Assembly (NCBI GenBank): GCA_949825045.1
Contig: OX463809.1
Span: 6,103,501-6,167,500, forward strand
Origin: Argyresthia goedartella
Taxonomy: Eukaryota; Arthropoda; Insecta; Lepidoptera; Argyresthiidae
Reading direction: 5' to 3'
DNA: 64,000 bases
Shown here: positions 52,260 to 60,832 of the stretch, one piece after another
Layout: every line of letters starts with the position of its first letter
Numbering within the stretch: the stretch's first letter is position 1
The notes under the pieces: model-generated
Databases searched by the model: none
Told to the model about the DNA's origin: nothing
What the model saw: only the letters and a program-made list of their open reading frames with translations
Translations under genes and position numbers: made by a program

Positions 52260-54068
52260 TTAATTGATTCTGAGACGCGGTAATGGAATGGGGTCTTGAT
52301 CATTATTAGAATCAGAAGTCTCTGTTTCAGGGGCTGTTGTTATTCTGAATGATTTGATTGAAATTGGGTTAAAACGTTTCCCATTACAAAAATAGTAAAT
52401 AATGAAAATTAAAAATAGAAGTAACACAATAACAGTAATGATTGGAAAACTAGCATGGTTGGAAACAATGTTATAATTATCCAAAAGTGAATCTAATTTC
52501 TTAATAGTTTCTTTAGAGGAGTCTTCATAATTTTGAAAGTATTCGAGGTTTATATTAGAAATATTCATGACGGGTACATGAATTTTAGTTTTTTGAAAAG
52601 TATTAATATTACAACAACTATCATTAATCAGATTAAAATCTGAACTAATCCTACTTACATTTACTACAATGTCAGATCGGGAAAATAGTTTAATGTTTTT
52701 GCAGAAGGCAATGCACTGTGGTTGCATGTTAAGTACACCTGTACCGGATATTGTGAGTTCTCTGACATAGGACTCACAGTCAAGGGTTATCTTAGTTAAT
52801 TCGGATTGAACAAAAATCCATTTGTTGTGGTTAATATTTTGCCAAATATCTATTTTACCATTCAAAAATTTAGTTTTGCACTGGGGTGGAAGTGTTTTAA
52901 CAACCTTAGTAATTATTTCTATTTCACATATCGGATCTACAACTGTCGAGGATGAACTAGGTAAGTCACATATGTAGGTGTGTTTTAAAGCATGTTTACA
53001 AATATTAAGGTCTTCAAAACTACAATAGTTCGATTTGTCTTTGCTGAGTGCAATGTATGGTTTTGTAGGAATTATCATAGCATAGCTATCTGGCTTTTCT
53101 GTGTCATGTGGTATCGGGACCGGAATGGTTTTATAAAAATCAAACTCGATGTGATAAACAAGAGGTATCCTTAAAACAAATATCAACTTAGAATCTAAAA
53201 TATATGACACTAATTCTGACAAATTAGTGATAACATGAATATTACTTAAATCTAAAGGAGTCGGAAACTCTCTTAACTTAGGTAAGTACTTAATACTAGA
53301 CACAAGATCATTGTACAATTCAGTCGGAGTGATAACCGCAGAATGAAGGGTGTTTGTTTTTGAGAACAAAATAGAGTTAGTGATATCCTCCAATTGAAAG
53401 GTCAGAGTCAATAGATTGGCATTAAGGACATTAAAAACATTAGTTAACTTATTTTTAAACTGCATAGAATGTGTTTCATCCGTAACATTCCTCAGAGATG
53501 AAACTAGTGTATCAACAGCGTCATTCAGACGACCTTCATTTTGTGCAATAAAATGAATGGTTTCATTGACTTTTGAAATTGCTGCTGTGGACATAATGAT
53601 GTTTTGCTTCAATAAAGAGGTCAATTGTTTATCGTTATTTTGTAAGTTCTGAATAGCGTCGTTATACTTATTCGCATCATTGTCGTCCATCGTGCCAAAA
53701 ACGTGTTTCAGAATAGTGCCTACTCCTGAGAACCAAGCGGATCTTTTAGATCTCGTAGGAATGAAGTGAGATATAGAGTTATAGTCTCTCACAACACCAT
53801 CGTATAGAGCCTTAAGAGGTTGGATGATATTGTGACATTCTACATCTTCCAAAGCGTCACTTTGTTGACACAAATATCGAGCTGTTCCGAAAACGCCATT
53901 GATGTTGTCTATGTGAGGCTTAATGTATTTAATGTCTATAGGGATGACAACGTGCAGGTAGTCATTTATGAGTTTCATTGTACCGACCGGATCGAAGTAA
54001 AGTCCAGGGCTCTTGTGCAGGGGTTCAATGAAATCTTCAGTAGGCATCGCTATGATTGAGAGCGGCAT
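52260..54068 (-). CDS. env: errantiviral envelope (F-type fusion protein)
   Basis: 602 codons, open. Residues 106-109 are RSKR, a furin-type site, followed by a hydrophobic glycine-containing segment (about 110-125) expected to be the fusion peptide. A long heptad-rich region follows (about 130-230), then Cys-rich ectodomain parts, a transmembrane segment near 542-561 and a cytoplasmic tail of about 40 residues. This is the F2/F1 layout of baculovirus-F-like envelopes. The start lacks an obvious full signal peptide. A good acceptor (attttcag, about 54076-54083 complement) lies a few bases upstream, so env is probably expressed from a spliced RNA whose first exon adds N-terminal residues. Confidence 0.88.
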   Translation of the reverse strand: MPLSIIAMPTEDFIEPLHKSPGLYFDPVGTMKLINDYLHVVIPIDIKYIKPHIDNINGVFGTARYLCQQSDALEDVECHNIIQPLKALYDGVVRDYNSISHFIPTRSKRSAWFSGVGTILKHVFGTMDDNDANKYNDAIQNLQNNDKQLTSLLKQNIIMSTAAISKVNETIHFIAQNEGRLNDAVDTLVSSLRNVTDETHSMQFKNKLTNVFNVLNANLLTLTFQLEDITNSILFSKTNTLHSAVITPTELYNDLVSSIKYLPKLREFPTPLDLSNIHVITNLSELVSYILDSKLIFVLRIPLVYHIEFDFYKTIPVPIPHDTEKPDSYAMIIPTKPYIALSKDKSNYCSFEDLNICKHALKHTYICDLPSSSSTVVDPICEIEIITKVVKTLPPQCKTKFLNGKIDIWQNINHNKWIFVQSELTKITLDCESYVRELTISGTGVLNMQPQCIAFCKNIKLFSRSDIVVNVSRISSDFNLINDSCCNINTFQKTKIHVPVMNISNINLEYFQNYEDSSKETIKKLDSLLDNYNIVSNHASFPIITVIVLLLFLIFIIYYFCNGKRFNPISIKSFRITTAPETETSDSNNDQDPIPLPRLRIN

Positions 54069-54090
54069 TATCAGCCTGAAAATAAGTGAT

Positions 54091-57000
54091 TTAGAGTGAG
54101 GCCAATTTTACTTCATCATAGTGATGTTTTATGTATTTACGATTGATTAGGAGGGATAAGGTATTGTTACCATGTATTTTCACTACTTTATAAGGGCCTT
54201 TCCAGATCGGTGATAAGGCTTTTCTGAGACGTAGGTGGTTCTTTAGATAGACCAAGTCACCTACTTTGTATTGAATAGGACGAGTTCGGTTGTCATAATA
54301 TGATTTAGAGTTTTCTTTAGACCTGAGCATATTTTCTATGGCTTTTTGTCTGGAATGTTGTAATCTGTGTTGTAGCATTTTCACATATTCGGGGTATGAC
54401 GCATCAGGTGGAGTACTGTATATGGAATCTGGAAGATGTGGTTTGTGAGCGAATAACAATTCGTAAGGAGTGTAATTCGTAGTGCAGTGTATGCTGGTGT
54501 TGTATGACAGCATTGCAGTGTAAACATAACGAGGCCAGTTATCTTGATGTTCGTTAATGAAAGATTTGAGATATTCTTTCAAGGTGGAATGGCTTCGTTC
54601 AAGTGCACCTTGGGTCTGAGGGTGGTAGGGAGAGGACCATAGTTGTTTTATTTTCAGGAAATCACATGTTTTCCTGAACAAGTCAGCTGTGAAATTAGTG
54701 CCCTGATCTGTCAGAATGGTCTTGGGTATTCCAAATAAGGAGATGAAGTGGATGAGACAATCGCTTGATTCTTCAGCAGTTGTGCTGCGGATTGGGTAAG
54801 CAACAGAAAATTTCGTGAGGTCGTCTTGAATGGTAAGGATGAATCTGAGTTTAGCAGTGCCAGACTCTGGTAATGGTCCGACAATGTCCAATGCTACACG
54901 TTGAAAGGGAGATGTCGATGTAGATGTGATTTGCATAGGAGCTCTATTGGTTTTCCTAAGGGCTTTGTTTTGTTGACAAGATGTACATTGCTTCACATAG
55001 TTCTCAACGTCACTGCGCATGCCTTTCCAAAAATATTTTTCTTGGATTCTTTTCAGCATTCTGACAGCACCTAAGTGTCCGACAACAGGTAAATCGTGAT
55101 TCTCTTGGAGAATTTTGTTAATTTCGCTCAAAGATGGGTACATGATAGTATTGTGGTAGATATTGACAACAATATTGGTGTTATGGAATAGATAGTTTAG
55201 TATGTTGTATATCTTGATAAAGGAGTGTTTGTCGAATGGGTTTCTAAAATCGGATATACCAATTTCAGTTGTTTCGGTGGATTGTATTAGTAGTTCATTC
55301 CTAACTGCTTTGAGAGTGTTAAAGATTTCAGGATATGAACATTCGTCAAAGTGATGGACCTTAGTAAATAGAAGATAGTATGTCTTGTTATTTGTTTCGA
55401 TTTTGTGAAATGAATACAGTTGTTTCTCACCTTGGATCGGTTGATCAGAGTCGTCCAAATTACCAATGATTTCCTGTATATATGGATTGGACTCATCGAG
55501 ATCAATGGACGTTGGGACAAGAATTGTTTTACAGGCGCTTCTCGTCAGTTTAGCGTTATGCTCTCTCAAGTTTGTATTGAAGTTTTTGTTTTTATCGGTA
55601 ATTGACTTGAGGAATTGAGGATATTCCTCTTGGTGTAAATCATCTAATGTGGATAATGGATCTAAAGGTCCAGTTGGGGAAGAACCTGGGTTATTCTCTA
55701 TTTGGGGGGGTGACGGCACATTAAGAGCATCGAAGTCTGGGCTAAGGTTGTCATTGTACGGGCTTAATTCTAGGGAACTAAGATCAACCAGGCCATCATC
55801 TGGATCTGAAGTATTGACCGGGTGGACTGGGAACCGGGATAATGCATCTGCTACGGAGTTGAGTTTTCCTTTACGATAGACAATTTCATATTCAAACTCT
55901 TCGAGAAGTAGACGCCATCGTTGCATTTTGCTGCTTGGGTCTTTGTGGTTGAAAAGCCATTTAAGTGGTCTATGATCTGTTATTATCAGGAATTTACGCC
56001 CATATATGTATGGTCTGAAGGTTTTGCATGCGAAAATTATTGCCAATAATTCTTTTTCCGTGGTGCTATAGTTAATTTCGTTTTTATTCAGTGTTCTAGA
56101 GGCATAGGCAATCGGATTATCTTTTCCAACGGTGCCTTGGGAAAGAACGGCGCCAATAGCGTAATTCGATGCATCGGTTGACAGTATGAAAGGCTGAGTG
56201 AAGTCGGGAAATTTCAGTATTGGGGCACAAACTAGTTTTTGTTTTAATGAGTCGAATGCGATTTGTTGTTGGTTTTCCCATTTGAATGGGATATCCTTTT
56301 TCAGGAGAGAAGTGAGAGATTTAGCGATTTTTGAGAAATCTGCGATGAAGCGACGATAGTAGGAAACAAGTCCAAGAAAAGATTTAATGTCTTTGGGACA
56401 TTTGGGTGTGGGAAACTCCGTAACGGCTTTAATCTTATCTGGGTTTGGTTTTACGCCCTCTTCTGTTATAAGATGTCCAAGATATGCGACTTCACGTCTT
56501 AGAAACTCACACTTGTCTGGTTGGAGTTTCAGGTTGAAATCACGAAGTCTTTGAAATATTTCGGAAATGTTGTTGATGTGGGATTGTAGGTCATAGGAAT
56601 AGATGACAATATCATCTAGATATACAAAACATTTAATGCCTTGAAGGCCTGAGAGGGCAGAGTTCATCAGTCTTTGAAAAGTCGAGGGGGCATTTTTTAA
56701 GCCGAAGGGCATGCGGTTGAACTCAAAATGGCCCTGGGGAATTGAAAAGGCTGTCTTTTGAGAATCTTCAGTTGACATTGGGATCTGATGGAAGCCTGAC
56801 GCTAGGTCTAGAGTGCTGAAATACTTGCATTTTCCAAGTTGGTCCAGGATTTCGGAGATGTTTGGAATCGGGTAAGAGTCACCGATTGTGATATCGTTTA
56901 ACTTTCTGTAGTCAATGACTACACGCCATTTACGTTGTCCAGAGGCGTCCAGTTTCTTTGGGACTACCCAGATAGGGGCGGACCAAGGGGATGTTGAAGG

Positions 57001-58446
57001 TTTAATAATGTCTTCGTTCAACATTTTGTTCATTTGGGTTTCTACTTCTTTCTTATGACATTCCGGAAATCTATAGGTTTTTGTGTGGATGGGAACATTA
57101 GTAGACGTTTTGATTTCATGACTGATTGCATTAGTGTGTGTCAGTTTGTCTCCAGGGAGATGAAAAATGTCGGAAAAATCTGAACAGATTTCGCGGAGGG
57201 CTTCATCTTCTTCGCTATTAAGATGCGAAGTACGTAGTTGTTCAAGTACTTCCTGTGTTCGGTGTACTGAACTAGGGTATTTATGGTTTTGATTTTTTGT
57301 AGTATTTACCGGATCGTGTTTCTTAGTCGTGGATTTGGGTGAATGTCTATAGACATTATATAAATGTATAGGGATAATATGCAACACGAGGTTGGAATTC
57401 ATTGTAACAGGATCTTCTGAAGTATTTATAACTGTGATATTTACTCTTGAGTTTTCTTTAACTTTGACCAAACAGTTTGCAATGAGTAAGTGTTCGGAAG
57501 GGTGTTGGTCAAGTATCAGACCCTCTTTTAGCGCAGGGTCAGAAACGGGACATTCAATCACGGTTTCAGTGCGAGGGGGTATTGTATAAATGGGTTCGTT
57601 AAATTTCATTTTCAAGATGATGGTTTTGAAATTGAGGGTATTGCTAATGTAGTCGATATTACACTCGTGGTATTCGAAGAGGTCGTTCCCCATAATACCG
57701 TCGTAGGGTAAGAATACATCGTCTACAACATGAAATGTGTGTGAAATGACAGAGTTAGTGTCAGGGAACATTTTTAATTGAAAATGACCTAATGTTGTCG
57801 ATGATTCGACATTATCAATGCCTTTGAATTTGATGACTTCCTTTGTTAAGTCTGGCATTGATTCTATAGAACCTTTCTTGATAAGACTAAAGGATGCTCC
57901 AGTGTCAATCAAAAACAATAGTTTTCGTTTGGACAGTTTTGTCTGCAACGAGACATGAGGTAAGTATCTCCTCGAAGTGTTAGAAGAAACTTCAAAGACG
58001 TTTAAATCAGGTGTCTTGATGTGTAATGCAGAGTTTAACTTATTATTGAACTCAGTGTTGGACTCAGTGTGTGACACAGTGTTAGACTCAGTGTTGGACG
58101 CAGTGTTGGACTCAGTGAGGGATTTAGTATGTGACGCAGTGTCGGACTCAGTGTTGGACGCAGTGTTGGACTCAGTGTTGGACGCAGTGTTGGACTCAGT
58201 GAGGGACTTAGTATGTGACGCAGTGTTGGACTCAGTGTGGGACTCAGTGTGTGACGCAGTGTGTGACGCAGTGTTGGACTCAGTGTTAGACGCAGTGTTG
58301 GATTCAGTGAGGGGTTTATTATGTGACGCAGTGTTGGACTCAGTGTGTGACGCAGTGTTTTTTAAATTTAGGACGCCGGTTTGTATATTTGCAGGTCCCG
58401 TACGACGTCTACTTGGGACCGGGTTTAGTTTAAATCGCAATTGCAA
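54091..58446 (-). CDS. pol: errantiviral Pol polyprotein
   Basis: The frame spans 1451 codons, entered by -1 frameshifting near 58430 rather than from its own ATG. Order: a tetrapeptide-repeat region encoded by a 12-bp minisatellite (about residues 31-130), protease with LIDTGAS (about 183), RT with VIDYRKLN, YFSTLDLASGFHQI, MPFGLKNAP and the catalytic YLDD, RNase H with LSTDASNYAIGAVL and TTEKELLAI, integrase zinc finger (H...H...CTSCQQNK), the D-D-E core (ALDIVGP, TDQGTNF, GALERSH) and a GPY/F module (IWKGPYKVVKI) near the C-terminus. Every expected catalytic residue is visible. The stop lies 22 bp before the env start. Confidence 0.95.
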   Translation of the reverse strand: MQLRFKLNPVPSRRRTGPANIQTGVLNLKNTASHTESNTASHNKPLTESNTASNTESNTASHTASHTESHTESNTASHTKSLTESNTASNTESNTASNTESDTASHTKSLTESNTASNTESNTVSHTESNTEFNNKLNSALHIKTPDLNVFEVSSNTSRRYLPHVSLQTKLSKRKLLFLIDTGASFSLIKKGSIESMPDLTKEVIKFKGIDNVESSTTLGHFQLKMFPDTNSVISHTFHVVDDVFLPYDGIMGNDLFEYHECNIDYISNTLNFKTIILKMKFNEPIYTIPPRTETVIECPVSDPALKEGLILDQHPSEHLLIANCLVKVKENSRVNITVINTSEDPVTMNSNLVLHIIPIHLYNVYRHSPKSTTKKHDPVNTTKNQNHKYPSSVHRTQEVLEQLRTSHLNSEEDEALREICSDFSDIFHLPGDKLTHTNAISHEIKTSTNVPIHTKTYRFPECHKKEVETQMNKMLNEDIIKPSTSPWSAPIWVVPKKLDASGQRKWRVVIDYRKLNDITIGDSYPIPNISEILDQLGKCKYFSTLDLASGFHQIPMSTEDSQKTAFSIPQGHFEFNRMPFGLKNAPSTFQRLMNSALSGLQGIKCFVYLDDIVIYSYDLQSHINNISEIFQRLRDFNLKLQPDKCEFLRREVAYLGHLITEEGVKPNPDKIKAVTEFPTPKCPKDIKSFLGLVSYYRRFIADFSKIAKSLTSLLKKDIPFKWENQQQIAFDSLKQKLVCAPILKFPDFTQPFILSTDASNYAIGAVLSQGTVGKDNPIAYASRTLNKNEINYSTTEKELLAIIFACKTFRPYIYGRKFLIITDHRPLKWLFNHKDPSSKMQRWRLLLEEFEYEIVYRKGKLNSVADALSRFPVHPVNTSDPDDGLVDLSSLELSPYNDNLSPDFDALNVPSPPQIENNPGSSPTGPLDPLSTLDDLHQEEYPQFLKSITDKNKNFNTNLREHNAKLTRSACKTILVPTSIDLDESNPYIQEIIGNLDDSDQPIQGEKQLYSFHKIETNNKTYYLLFTKVHHFDECSYPEIFNTLKAVRNELLIQSTETTEIGISDFRNPFDKHSFIKIYNILNYLFHNTNIVVNIYHNTIMYPSLSEINKILQENHDLPVVGHLGAVRMLKRIQEKYFWKGMRSDVENYVKQCTSCQQNKALRKTNRAPMQITSTSTSPFQRVALDIVGPLPESGTAKLRFILTIQDDLTKFSVAYPIRSTTAEESSDCLIHFISLFGIPKTILTDQGTNFTADLFRKTCDFLKIKQLWSSPYHPQTQGALERSHSTLKEYLKSFINEHQDNWPRYVYTAMLSYNTSIHCTTNYTPYELLFAHKPHLPDSIYSTPPDASYPEYVKMLQHRLQHSRQKAIENMLRSKENSKSYYDNRTRPIQYKVGDLVYLKNHLRLRKALSPIWKGPYKVVKIHGNNTLSLLINRKYIKHHYDEVKLASL
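58055..58354 (-). repeat. 12-bp minisatellite in pol, 25 units
   Basis: Twenty-five consecutive 12-bp units on plus of the type GTGTTGGACTCA, GTGTTGGACGCA, GTGAGGGACTTA and GTATGTGACGCA, without a single frame-breaking indel. On the minus strand they encode four-residue repeats of the TESN/TASH type between the frameshift site and the protease. Higher-order ordering of unit variants indicates block duplications. Confidence 0.93.
58394..58434 (-). promoter_or_regulatory. -1 ribosomal frameshift signal at gag-pol junction
   Basis: On the minus strand a heptamer T TTA AAC (58434-58428) lies in the X-XXY-YYZ register of gag, directly before the gag stop TAA (58427-58425). Seven bases further a GGTCCC/GGGACC stem can form (58420-58415 with 58399-58394, 15-nt loop). 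Shifting back one base at this heptamer leads directly into the pol frame. Slippery heptamer, spacer and stem are the accepted elements of programmed -1 frameshifting. Confidence 0.85.
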
Positions 58447-59432
58447 TTATCATCATCAGTACAATCGTTTGACTGATTGATGTCATCGTCATCTTGACAT
58501 GACGCGTTGTCGGTGGTGTCTTCACCGGCAAAGTTGACAGAGGCCCTAGGACTCTTTGAAGAAAAGTTTTCATTCTTCTTCTTATGAGCTAATTTTATAC
58601 ATTGGTCAATGCTGTGACCAACGGATCTGCAATATTTGCAAGAAATGTTTTGGGATTCGTAGTTCTTTGAAGAGGATGCTCGTTGTGAGGACGCAGTGGA
58701 AGTGGACATAGTATGGACCTGTGGTTTAAAATGATCCTCTTTCTTTTTCTGCCACGATGGACGACTCTGAGTGAGGGGACAATTTGCAGCATGACCCCTA
58801 TTAAAAGCGCTTTGAAGTAACTTTTCTTCGGAAACAGCTAGATTAATAGCTTCATTCAGGGTTTCTGGATTTTGACATCTTACAACCATAGAAAGCTTAG
58901 GTTTTAAGCCTATCACAAATGTATGCATGGCAAGGTCTTGCATTGCCGCGAGCCGGCCAGCCAATTCGCCTTTCTTTTTAGTGGGAATGCTAATGTTAAT
59001 TTCAGTCAACAACTGAGCCAGACAAGACTCTAAACGGAGAGCGAATTGGTTGACAGTCTCGTTATTTTGTCGGCAATCCTGTAAATCCGACAATAAGTGA
59101 GCGTAATGTTTTCGCTCACCGAACTGGGCCTTTAAAAACTGTTCTAACTGAACCCAGTTTTCAAATTCTTTGATAGTGCACGCGGCTTCGGCGCGCCCTT
59201 CTAACTGACTTAGTATGTATTTAAACAGCACATCTTGCTGTGTTGCAGATGCTAATTTTATAGCATTACTACAATTATTCAGGAATGCATTAAGTTTTTC
59301 CCTAGTGCCATCGAATCTCGGCACAAATTTGATTAAAATGTTTAAGTCAATTGACGACATTGTAAATAGAGCAGTTGTGCTCCCACTTGGATTATCTATA
59401 GGAAGTGTCGTGACTGGCTTATCTTCAGTCAT
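58425..59432 (-). CDS. gag: errantiviral Gag
   Basis: 335 codons from ATG 59432. Residues about 33-215 resemble the capsid-like domain of gypsy Gags (FVPRFDGTREKLNAFL, LSQLEGRAE, FLKAQFGERK, QFALRLESCLAQL). One CCHC zinc knuckle follows at about 275-290 (CKYCRSVGHSIDQC). The C-terminus is Asp/Asn-rich. Gag forms the particle and binds genomic RNA. It ends at the frameshift site, overlapping the pol frame by 22 nt. No break is seen. Confidence 0.92.
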   Translation of the reverse strand: MTEDKPVTTLPIDNPSGSTTALFTMSSIDLNILIKFVPRFDGTREKLNAFLNNCSNAIKLASATQQDVLFKYILSQLEGRAEAACTIKEFENWVQLEQFLKAQFGERKHYAHLLSDLQDCRQNNETVNQFALRLESCLAQLLTEINISIPTKKKGELAGRLAAMQDLAMHTFVIGLKPKLSMVVRCQNPETLNEAINLAVSEEKLLQSAFNRGHAANCPLTQSRPSWQKKKEDHFKPQVHTMSTSTASSQRASSSKNYESQNISCKYCRSVGHSIDQCIKLAHKKKNENFSSKSPRASVNFAGEDTTDNASCQDDDDINQSNDCTDDDNCNCDLN

Positions 59433-60132
59433 AACAAAGTATAATGTTCATAAAATAATACACAGCTTAATAATGCACGAACAATAACATCGACCAACAC
59501 GGTGGGCGATAAAAGTTATAAAACTCAGCGTAATATAATAATCACTGTACTTGCAACGGGATATGATTGTCACGTTCACAAAAGTTATGAGTCAAAACAC
59601 TTACATGTATGCAATCGCACTACTTGTTATCATGATGTTTCTCGGAAATTGCAACGCGATGAACTCGTAGATACAGCTCGCCCACGGCGAGTTTGCAGTA
59701 CGGGTAAACCTTTGCAAGTTGCAAGGTTTACAATGACGTGGAGATAAACCTTCCAAAGGTTTAACGCAGTGGAGTAACGGAGTCAGGGTGACGAGTTCAA
59801 GGGTTAACTACCCCAAACTCGGCACAACGAAGAGACGGAGTCGGGTCGATGATGAGCTCAAGGGTTCACTACCCTAAGCTCGACGCAGTGATGAAACGGA
59901 GACACAAAATTATGATGAGCTTAAGGGTTTGCTACCCTTAGCTTGACGCAGTGAAGGGACGGAGACACAAAACACAGAGTTAGATTAAAAACAGGGTTGA
60001 GCTACGGGTCACACTGTACTTTGCACAGTCACAAAGAGCACTTTTATTTTTTTAAACAGAGAAAACAGTGTTTATAAACGGAGACGTTACACCAGGGATA
60101 ATTTCTTAAAATCCCTTTACGCTGCCACCAAA
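59433..60132 (-). promoter_or_regulatory. errantivirus leader with tandem hairpins
   Basis: About 700 bp between the 5' LTR and gag. It contains three similar hairpins at 59793-59820, 59854-59881 and 59917-59944 (pattern GAGCTCAAGGGTT...ACCCTAAGCTC), spaced 61 and 63 bp and linked by conserved ACGCAGTG...ACGGAG(T/A)C sequence. Two more self-complementary blocks are AAACCTTTGC/GCAAGGTTT (59706-59728) and AAACCTT/AAGGTTT (59746-59762). Conservation in tandem suggests an RNA or protein-binding role, such as packaging, internal translation entry or transcriptional control; none is shown. Confidence 0.75.
60113..60130 (-). promoter_or_regulatory. primer-binding site
   Basis: On the minus strand TGGTGGCAGCGTAAAGGG begins two bases inside the 5' LTR boundary. 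It starts with TGG, complementary to the CCA end of a tRNA, at the expected place for priming minus-strand DNA. The tRNA species was not determined. Confidence 0.7.
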
Positions 60133-60410
60133 TGTTATAACGCGCTGCGTCAGAAGGTTTTTAAAAAAAACTATTAAAACTTTATTGACGATAATTAGTT
60201 TTATTAGAATTAATATATTGTGAATTTAACACAAATTCCGTGATAATTAAACTTAGAAATACTTTATAAAGGGAAAGGTCTTAACCCTCAGAGTGACCAA
60301 CGTAGACTGACTGCCATTAGCAACGAGTAAAAGAGTCTGGAATAGAATTTGATGACGGATAGAAATAAAGGTATTGTCAGCCAGAAGGGTAGCTAAGACA
60401 GGGTATAACA
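60133..60410 (-). repeat. 5' LTR of the errantivirus
   Basis: Identical by eye to the other LTR (51920-52197) and of the same 278-bp length. It carries the promoter of the provirus on the minus strand. Flanked by the GTAC duplication. Confidence 0.95.
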
Positions 60411-60699
60411 GTACGATATACAACTATGGGGATCCGCCTGTGACACAAGCATACAAAAAATACAGAGAGCCCAGAATGCTATGCTGAAACAAATCTCCAA
60501 CGCACCCTGGTTCATCAGAAACGCAGAGGTCCACAACCACCTAAATATGAACACAGTAAAGGAGGAGATAAAGTACTACAGCAAACAGTACAAAACCCGC
60601 CTTACCAAACACCCAAACCAACTTGCAGTCCAACTGGCACTTCCCTCCTACATGGGGCGCCTGAAGAGACGTAATATATTAGACCTGGACAGCATCTAA
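60411..60699 (+). pseudogene. Jockey ORF2, C-terminal remainder
   Basis: Continuation of the Jockey RT protein after the errantivirus. The frame reads YDIQLWGSACDTSIQKIQR, then NAMLKQISNAPWFIRN, HLNMNTVKEEIKYYSKQY, ending at TAA 60697-60699 with LKRRNILDLDSI. This C-terminal block (IQRAQNAMLKQISNAPWFIRN type) is typical of Jockey RTs. The 3' UTR and poly(A) follow. Confidence 0.85.
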
Positions 60700-60832
60700 G
60701 GCACATTAAAAGAGTAATCCCAAAGGGGAATCACCTCTACATAATCACATCACCATCACCATCACCATCACTCAAAAAATCTGCTCATAGTCAAAGACTG
60801 ATTGTATGATAAAATAATAACAAAAAAAAAAA

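Larger units (their letters stand above)
51920..60410 (-). mobile_element. complete errantivirus (gypsy-type endogenous retrovirus with env)
   Basis: An 8491-bp minus-strand provirus: 5' LTR (60133-60410), primer-binding site, leader, gag, pol, env and 3' LTR (51920-52197). The two 278-bp LTRs read identical over their full length. GTAC is duplicated on both sides (51916-51919, 60411-60414), the 4-bp duplication usual for Metaviridae. All three large frames are open. The envelope has the baculovirus-F-like organisation known from insect errantiviruses such as those of moths. Everything points to a very recent insertion of a potentially competent element. Confidence 0.95.
48000..60832 (+). mobile_element. 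Jockey-type LINE, split by an errantivirus
   Basis: ORF1 (48135-49529), ORF2 (49526-51919 and 60411-60699), a 3' UTR with a CATCAC triplet-like run, and a poly(A) tail at about 60815-60832. Removing 51920-60410 and one copy of GTAC restores a continuous reading through ...IWTY. The 5' boundary is approximate, directly after the tail of the previous LINE. No target duplication was identified. Confidence 0.82.

Noticed and set aside
58055..58354. Regular 12-bp repeats considered as a CRISPR array or satellite locus
   Set aside because: Units are contiguous without spacers and form an in-frame part of the errantiviral pol.
57977..58480. Plus-strand frame of 167 codons rich in Val-Leu-Asp repeats
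   Set aside because: It is the complement of the pol minisatellite; a 12-bp repeat without stops is open in several frames.
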